Positions 13,689-18,479 of a DNA stretch of 18,479 nt are shown piece after piece. Every line of letters starts with the position of its first letter. Within the stretch, counting starts at the first letter, position 1. Source of the stretch: Acidobacteriaceae bacterium (GTDB lineage: Bacteria; Acidobacteriota; Terriglobia; Terriglobales; Acidobacteriaceae); contig PKXI01000211.1 in assembly GCA_003133425.1 (NCBI GenBank), forward strand, positions 35,056 to 53,534, in the 5' to 3' direction. The notes beneath the pieces are model-generated. The model was not told where the DNA came from. It ran no database searches and saw only the letters and a program-made list of their open reading frames with translations. The translations under genes and the position numbers were made by a program.

Positions 13689-15308
13689 ATGACGCTAGAA
13701 TACCCTCCGGCGCATCTCTCCAGGATCACCGCCTTCTATGAGAAGGTCATAAAAGTCAAGGCCGACGTGGCGGCCGGGCCAGGTCTGGAGACCTTTGATG
13801 TGTGGCATGATCGGGCCGTCTTCCACTTTCTCACTGTTCCGGATGACCGGGCGGCCTATAGAAGGTTACTAGCGCAATCGGTTTCCGTGGGCGGGCATGC
13901 AGTGATCGGTTCGTTTGCACTCGATGGACCGGAGAAGGGCAGCGGGCTCGAAGTTCGGCGGTATGACGGGCCGATGCTCGCTGCGGAACTCGGCCCGCAG
14001 TTCTCTCTCCTAAAGAGCGAGCGCGAAATACACGTAACTCCGTGGGGCAAACCGCAGTCTTTCCAATTCAGCCTTTTCAAGCGTCTCTGTTCACCTGAAT
14101 TGCTCAAGCATCATGCAAGGAGATCTATGAGCAAGAGTAAAGCCTACCTGGGAAGTGCGATCGTACTGTACTTCGTCATTTGTTTTGAGATATTGATCAT
14201 GATCAGCCCATTTGCCGGCTTTTTCTACTCGGCATTCAGCCCGTTCCTTGTGGGTTTGGCAAAGTATCCGGCAACCAGTTGGTTAAGCGCCTTTTTCTTT
14301 ACGCATATGGTGGTCCCCCCAAACAACCTGCTAAAACTCGTCCGAGTCTTGGGATCCGTCCTCTTCTCTGCCGGGATTGTGGTGTTTCTGATCTGCGTCA
14401 TTCAGGTGTATTCAAGCAAATTGCTTCGCAGAGGCCCAGTGATCAAGGGCCTCTATTCCTTCATCAGGCATCCGCAATACATCGCTTTAGCGGCTGCTGG
14501 TGCGGGTCTCGCGATCCTCTGGCCAAGATTCCTGGTTGTTGTTCTTTGGCTCGCGATGGTGTTTGTGTACTACCTGCTCGCGAAAGACGAGGAAGGCCGC
14601 ATGCAACGGCAGCACCCGGCAGCTTACCAGGATTATATGGAGCGCACCGGAATGTTCCTGCCGAGGAAGATCGAAAATGCCGTGCCAGTAACCACCGGTG
14701 CCCGCCGATTAGCCGCCTTTGTTGTGCTGGCTATTTTCGTCGTTGGAGGTGCTTTTGTTCTCAGGCAGTACACCGTGGAGCACCTTCCCCTATGGACAGA
14801 CTCGAAGGTTGTCGTACTGGCAGTGCTGGCCGAAGATGAACCGATGATGGAGCACCGCATGAGCGACGTGCTCAATCTCGATCCGATCAAATCCAGACTG
14901 GCGGAGAACCAGCCCTACCTGGTTTACTTTCTGCCCCGAAACTACGTAATGCAGGGATTGATTGCCGACACCGGGGACGATTGGCAGCTCTACAAGAGGC
15001 ACCATACGATCAGCCGATTCGGGGATTGGATATTCCATCCCTTTACTCATCTGGGAGGGGCACATGCTTCGGCTTTCGAGCCGGAGGGCCATTCCCATCA
15101 TGGCGGAGCCGAGGGCACAGTACGGAGACTGATCTTTGTAAAGATCTCCTCGACTTCGGCCACAAAGGCCGCCGATGCCTTTTCAATCGGTGCGACCCGG
15201 ACGCCGGATTTCATGGTCGATGTGGATGTACATACGCTCACGGTTCTCGGCACAAAGAACCTGCCGGTCGAGACTGCGTGGGGAAAGGTACCTACTCCGT
15301 CGTTTTAG
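13689..15308 (+). CDS. Fusion of truncated SAM methyltransferase and isoprenylcysteine-methyltransferase-like membrane protein
   Basis: A 539-residue open frame in two unlike parts. Residues 1-140 match the C-terminal half of a class I SAM methyltransferase (FDVWHDRAVFHFLT near 36-49, then a HAVIGSFALDGPE strand), but the SAM-binding half with motif I is missing, so this part should be inactive. Residues 147-539 start again with a membrane protein of the ICMT/NnrU type: several helices, then the RHPQY motif and EEGRMQRQHPAAYQDY. A further helix and a roughly 150-residue C-terminal domain with a His-rich GHSHHGG follow; no family was recognised for this last part. A strong ribosome site before an internal ATG at 14127 suggests the real gene is 14127-15308 (393 residues) and that the two reading frames became joined when the upstream gene lost its stop codon. 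Confidence 0.6.
   Translation: MTLEYPPAHLSRITAFYEKVIKVKADVAAGPGLETFDVWHDRAVFHFLTVPDDRAAYRRLLAQSVSVGGHAVIGSFALDGPEKGSGLEVRRYDGPMLAAELGPQFSLLKSEREIHVTPWGKPQSFQFSLFKRLCSPELLKHHARRSMSKSKAYLGSAIVLYFVICFEILIMISPFAGFFYSAFSPFLVGLAKYPATSWLSAFFFTHMVVPPNNLLKLVRVLGSVLFSAGIVVFLICVIQVYSSKLLRRGPVIKGLYSFIRHPQYIALAAAGAGLAILWPRFLVVVLWLAMVFVYYLLAKDEEGRMQRQHPAAYQDYMERTGMFLPRKIENAVPVTTGARRLAAFVVLAIFVVGGAFVLRQYTVEHLPLWTDSKVVVLAVLAEDEPMMEHRMSDVLNLDPIKSRLAENQPYLVYFLPRNYVMQGLIADTGDDWQLYKRHHTISRFGDWIFHPFTHLGGAHASAFEPEGHSHHGGAEGTVRRLIFVKISSTSATKAADAFSIGATRTPDFMVDVDVHTLTVLGTKNLPVETAWGKVPTPSF
14117..14129 (+). promoter_or_regulatory. Internal ribosome binding site and likely true start of the ICMT-like gene
   Basis: AAGGAG at 14117-14122 lies 4 nt before ATG 14127, in frame with the long open frame. 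The protein changes character exactly here, from a methyltransferase C-terminus to MSKSKAYLGS and a membrane helix. This decides in favour of a separate 393-residue product. Confidence 0.6.
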
Positions 15309-15427
15309 CCTAAAGACCAGAAGTTGGCGATTGCTGAAAGGCGTTTCTCCTTCGACATTGATGTGTGCGCCGAGATGACCCCGATGGGAGTCGCACCGGG
15401 CATCATCGTGGAATTGGCAACAGAATC

Positions 15428-15958
15428 CTAGGTTTTGTGAAGATTTGGATTCCGGGCCTCGAAGCGGTCGTCCGCCACTTCGCCTTGCACGGACTTGCCA
15501 TGGAACCAACCCGTGCGCGTTACCTCAAAGCAATCGAAGGCGGGAATGTAGGGCTTGATGTCCAGTAAGGGCGTACCGTCTAGCATATCCACCTCGGCAA
15601 TAAGCAGACGATTCTGCTCCACGCCAACAAGACGAACAGCAGACATGCCTATATGATTCGGACGGGCCGGAGCACGAGTGGCGAATACCCCGTGCGCCTG
15701 ATCATCCAGATACGGGCGAACCAGCAATTGAGGCGTCGAGGCGCGGTTCAAAAGATAAATCAACCACAGACGCTCAAATCCCTCGAGATCGCGCAGGCCC
15801 GGAGTGAATTCCGGAAACAGTTCGACCACTCCTTCGGAGTTGCGAGCAACGGCGCTCTGAATAGGTGTGCCGTTTGCGTGCAGAAAGGGCGTATGGATGA
15901 TGCCGATCGGACACATCGTAAACACTTCGGGTCTCGTAATCGATTCCTGTTTTTGCAT
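15428..15958 (-). CDS. trmO: TrmO/TsaA-family tRNA (t6A37) N6-methyltransferase
   Basis: A 176-residue protein of the TrmO (YaeB/TsaA/VirR) beta-barrel family, which methylates N6-threonylcarbamoyladenosine at position 37 of certain tRNAs with SAM. Family hallmarks are the N-terminal CPIGIIHTPF, the ARPNHIGMSAVRL segment (normally RPNPIG), and GTPLLDIKPYIPAFD. The start at 15958 has GAGGA just upstream, only a few bases away; the frame extends upstream to 16045 but that part is unlike the family, and ATG at MCPIG is an alternative. It converges with the ICMT-like gene. Its presence beside arsenic genes is notable; the function in that setting is unknown. Confidence 0.88.
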   Translation of the reverse strand: MQKQESITRPEVFTMCPIGIIHTPFLHANGTPIQSAVARNSEGVVELFPEFTPGLRDLEGFERLWLIYLLNRASTPQLLVRPYLDDQAHGVFATRAPARPNHIGMSAVRLVGVEQNRLLIAEVDMLDGTPLLDIKPYIPAFDCFEVTRTGWFHGKSVQGEVADDRFEARNPNLHKT

Positions 15959-16016
15959 GCTTCCTCGTATCGGTATTATCCGCCGTGTATAGAATACGCA
16001 TCTTCTCAAGGAGTTG

Positions 16017-16303
16017 CTATTGGACGTAGGCCGCCATGTGCACAATGTAACCGAAGAGGGCGATGAGCCAGAATTGACCTATGCGCTCGCCGATGCGGCC
16101 GAGACGGCGCGAAGGACGTATTCCGTGAGTTCTCCAAAGCCGTCTACCACGCCAACGATTGTTCCAGCTGCCGCCAGCAGAGTCAGAAAGTGCCCCGTGA
16201 CAATCCATGCGCCCTCGTAGGTGAAGTCCGCAAAGATGTTCATTGCTTCTACGAGGAGGACATACCGCAGGGCGGCGGATTGCACTAAAGCGAGTGGGTT
16301 CAT
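16017..16303 (-). pseudogene. N-terminal remnant of an MFS transporter, frameshifted and truncated
   Basis: From ATG 16303 the minus strand encodes a typical MFS N-terminus (EAMNIFADFTYEGAW, then GTIVGVVDGFGELTEYVLR). Near 16110 the homologous reading jumps to another frame, GRIGERIGQFWLIALFGY, the expected next helix, which stops at 16017. Only about 95 residues of a roughly 400-residue protein remain. The start codon overlaps the stop of the upstream regulator-like remnant by one base, so the two once formed a coupled regulator-transporter pair. Confidence 0.75.
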
Positions 16304-16491
16304 CACTGCGCTTCTCTATGCAACGAAAAATGCGTTCGTGATTCGTCTTCGGTCGATTCCGCAAACAATTCCCGCACTCGCCCCCGGCCACTCTTGAGAG
16401 CCTGACGTCCGGTGCGGGTGATCGGGAAAGTGCCTTCGGTGGCCTTGCCCAGAGGAGCTTTTCTCACGTGATCTGCTTTGATTTCGTCGTC
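16303..16491 (-). pseudogene. C-terminal remnant of a transcriptional regulator (winged-helix type, tentative)
   Basis: A 62-residue frame with no start codon, running from the end of the intact MFS gene to a TGA at 16305-16303. It contains KATEGTFPITRTGRQALKSG, resembling the wing and following helix of PadR-like regulators (the IT-x-x-GR-x-x-L pattern), then a charged tail. The N-terminal DNA-binding part is missing, and the joint with the intact MFS gene lies at about 16490-16500. The family assignment is tentative. Confidence 0.45.
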
Positions 16492-16496
16492 TAAAT

Positions 16497-17705
16497 CTAC
16501 TTGGCTACTGCGGCGTTGTGCCGCTCATATTTCGACGGAATTAGCAGGAGCAATCCGATGCTGCCGACGACAGCGAAGGCGGCGCCATAATAGAACACGG
16601 ACGCATGGCCGATTCGATCCCACAGCAGTCCGGCGACGACGCTGGCCACCAGTTGCAGTAATCCGACCGTCGTGCTGTACCAGCCGACGCCGCTAGCGCG
16701 CAGATGGTCCGGCACGAAATCGGATGCAAACGCTTTGCCAACAGAGCGGAATATCCCCTCATACAGCCCGTAGAAGCCAAAAAGGGCTGCGATGAGCAGG
16801 ATATTATGCGTCAGGGCGAAGCCGAGATAGGCGACCAAGAAGATGACGAACGAAGCGAGCAGGACGTTTTTTCTGCCCAACGTGTCGGAGAGGTATCCCG
16901 CTGGATACGAAATCAGGGCTGCTACCAGATTGAACGCCGCGTATATCAAAATGGTTGTTTTCAGGGAGGCACCGAAATCCTGTGTCCGCAGAATCAGGAA
17001 TGCGTTGCTGGAGTTGCCTAGCCCGAACAAGACGATCACAAGTAGATATTTCCAGTAACCCTTCGGAAACTGCCGCAGGTTGACATCCATCTTCGATTTA
17101 GAGGCTACCTTTGCTGGTTTCTCTTTCACCAGCTGGACCATAAAAAAGGCCAGCAGGCCAGGAATGAGAGCGAAATAGAAAACAGGTCGTATAGCAAGGT
17201 GCAGCGCGTAGAGGAGGAAGACGGCGAGCAGCGGGCCCAGAAACGCTCCCGCATTGTCGCCAACACCTTCAATCCCGAACGCACTTCCTCTGTTCTTTTC
17301 ATCGACTGAAGACGCAATGAGTGCATCGCGGGGAGCGGAGCGTGTGCCAGAGCCAAGCCGATCCAGCAACCTTGCGCCGAACAAGCCTTGCCAGACGGTG
17401 GAGAGTCCCATCAGTGGCTTGGCGACGGCCGAAAGGAGGTATCCGGCCAGTGCGATGGACTTTCGCTTTTGCAACTTGTCCGACAGAGCGCCGGAAAAGC
17501 CCTGCACGATATTCTGCGCGGCCTGAGCAAATCCGTCCACTAGGCCAACGATGCTACCGGTTGCTTTCAGCGTTTGCGTCAGAAACACCGGCAAGACAGG
17601 GTAGAGCATCTCCGAGGAGATATCCGCGAATAGGCTTGCGAGAGCAAGAAGGAGCGTGTTTTTTGAAAGGCCCGCAAAATATCGTTGGATCGCTGATTTA
17701 GCCAC
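16497..17705 (-). CDS. MFS transporter, substrate unknown
   Basis: A 402-residue major-facilitator protein with about twelve helices. The loop between helices 2 and 3 carries GALSDKLQKRKSIAL, and that between 8 and 9 GYLSDTLGRKNVLLAS, the two halves of the MFS signature. RLLDRLGSGTRSAPRDALIA is typical of a branch found near metal- and drug-resistance genes. The GTG at 17705 is chosen because GAGGG lies about 7 nt upstream and the N-terminal helix follows directly; the frame is open to 17900 but the extra 65 residues are unlike an MFS N-terminus. It overlaps the neighbouring remnants only at its 3' end. No substrate can be read from the sequence. Confidence 0.85.
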   Translation of the reverse strand: MAKSAIQRYFAGLSKNTLLLALASLFADISSEMLYPVLPVFLTQTLKATGSIVGLVDGFAQAAQNIVQGFSGALSDKLQKRKSIALAGYLLSAVAKPLMGLSTVWQGLFGARLLDRLGSGTRSAPRDALIASSVDEKNRGSAFGIEGVGDNAGAFLGPLLAVFLLYALHLAIRPVFYFALIPGLLAFFMVQLVKEKPAKVASKSKMDVNLRQFPKGYWKYLLVIVLFGLGNSSNAFLILRTQDFGASLKTTILIYAAFNLVAALISYPAGYLSDTLGRKNVLLASFVIFLVAYLGFALTHNILLIAALFGFYGLYEGIFRSVGKAFASDFVPDHLRASGVGWYSTTVGLLQLVASVVAGLLWDRIGHASVFYYGAAFAVVGSIGLLLLIPSKYERHNAAVAK

Positions 17706-18280
17706 GGTTATCCCTCGTCTTTTTAGAACACTCCTATCGACTACATTCGCACGCCGAATATCGCTTCGCGTGCTGAAGCGTTTTGAGAATACTGGATTTA
17801 TAGGCATGTCTTGCAGCCCGAGCACCTGGATTTGCACCAGGTGGTTTGACCCTGGAACGGCGGCGAATTGAAGGTGAGAAAGAGCGCATGTATTCGTCAT
17901 GTGAGTGAGTGGGGAGCTGACCGATCAGTGAGGATCAACAACGATTTGGCTGAAACAAAGCAGGTCGGAAACTAGCCATCCAAGTGGTACAGAGATTCCG
18001 GGCCCTTCAGGTTCACTGACCGACTTAGGCACCACGACCCGATCCGAAGCTCCTCGAAAGATATCGTTCGCTATCGATCAGGAGAATCGGGTATGGTCAA
18101 GCGTAAACCCGTTGCTTGCCAAGCCGAGGCAGCTCAGTGACAATTCTCTGATTTTCTAAACGATTGTCATTTGCCGGACCGGACATGGAACCTCACAACC
18201 GGAAAAGGCTCAAGAACGCAGTCAGCGTTTCTACACCGGACCTGCGGCTTGGTGTGCGATCCGGCGATCCATTCCGAGCT
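17706..18280. other. Non-coding stretch between the MFS gene and the DoxX-like gene
   Basis: No credible gene is seen on either strand. It holds a clear hairpin at 17823-17843 and weaker inverted repeats, such as GACAAT/ATTGTC near 18137-18166 and CTCCT/AGGAG near 18051-18085. The promoter of the MFS gene should lie here but was not identified with confidence. Confidence 0.45.
17823..17843. other. Perfect 7-bp hairpin upstream of the MFS gene
   Basis: CACCTGG at 17823-17829 and CCAGGTG at 17837-17843 pair around a 7-nt loop. There is no T tract on either side, so it is not a typical terminator. It lies about 118 nt before the MFS start and could be an operator or leader structure. Confidence 0.4.
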
Positions 18281-18479
18281 TCAGCCGGTACGCCGCCGCC
18301 GTTCGTCAAGAGACAAGCCACCGGCACCGAGCAGTGCAACTGCAACGAGGCCAAGCAGCATAGAGAAATCCGTGCGGCCCTCGTGCATCGTCGCCCAGAA
18401 TCCCTGCTTGAGCAGCATTGGAACTTTGGTTGTCGCAATTGCGACGGCAATGTCAATGACTGGAGAGTGACAAGTTCTC
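18281..18479 (-). CDS. DoxX-like membrane protein, C-terminal part (runs off the window)
   Basis: An open minus-strand frame enters from the right edge and ends at TGA 18283-18281, giving the last 65 residues. The segments IAVAIATTKVPMLLKQGFWA, HEGRTDFSMLLGLVAVALLG and GGLSLDERR match the last two helices of DoxX-family membrane proteins. The gene start lies outside the window, so integrity of the N-terminal part cannot be judged. Confidence 0.6.
   Translation of the reverse strand, partial: RTCHSPVIDIAVAIATTKVPMLLKQGFWATMHEGRTDFSMLLGLVAVALLGAGGLSLDERRRRTG

Noticed and set aside
17706..17900. N-terminal extension of the MFS gene
   Set aside because: The 65 extra residues are unlike an MFS N-terminus and a ribosome site precedes GTG 17705.

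Overview
The window looks like a chromosome of a soil-type Acidobacteriota (Terriglobia-like) bacterium. This rests on moderately high GC, a Rieske/cytochrome b operon led by a GltD-like iron-sulfur flavoprotein, and the style of the arsenic genes. No rRNA or other taxonomic marker is present, so the assignment is an inference.

Layout. (1) 1-190: end of an upstream transcription unit (strong intrinsic terminator), then a structured leader. (2) 191-5174, plus strand: a tight four-gene respiratory operon encoding an FAD/NAD(P)-type oxidoreductase with several Fe-S domains, a Tat-type Rieske protein, a long fused cytochrome b and a membrane-anchored six-haem cytochrome c. (3) about 5286-6723: a complete-looking IS1111-group (IS110 family) insertion sequence with subterminal inverted repeats and a long 3' non-coding end that is a candidate bridge RNA. 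(4) 7026-7173: a 45-nt 3' fragment of a tRNA-Val(GAC) gene followed by helically phased short repeats, read here as the attachment-site end of a genomic island that extends to the right. (5) 7297-7560: a small ribbon-helix-helix protein with an inverted repeat over its ribosome binding site. (6) 7938-13415: an arsenic-resistance cluster of two divergent units. Leftward: arsM, arsC, an arsJ-type GAPDH and arsJ. Rightward: arsR and acr3. A 17-bp perfect palindrome sits in the shared promoter region, inside the spacer of one promoter and over the -35 of the other. (7) 13437-15308: poorly characterised, partly decayed genes: a 42-residue membrane protein and an in-frame fusion of a truncated SAM methyltransferase with an isoprenylcysteine-methyltransferase-like membrane protein. 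(8) 15428-17705, minus strand: trmO/tsaA, a frameshifted MFS remnant, a regulator C-terminal remnant and an intact MFS transporter. (9) 18281-end: the C-terminal part of a DoxX-like membrane protein.

How it works together. The respiratory operon would pass electrons from quinol through the Rieske protein to a multihaem c subunit, with the flavoprotein possibly linking a low-potential or NAD(P)H pool to the complex. The arsenic cluster provides three ways to dispose of arsenic: arsenate converted by GAPDH to 1-arseno-3-phosphoglycerate and exported by ArsJ; arsenate reduced by ArsC and exported as arsenite by Acr3; and arsenite methylated by ArsM. All are predicted to be under one ArsR operator. 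The att-like tRNA fragment, the IS and the broken genes mark the region right of about 7 kb as horizontally acquired and still rearranging.
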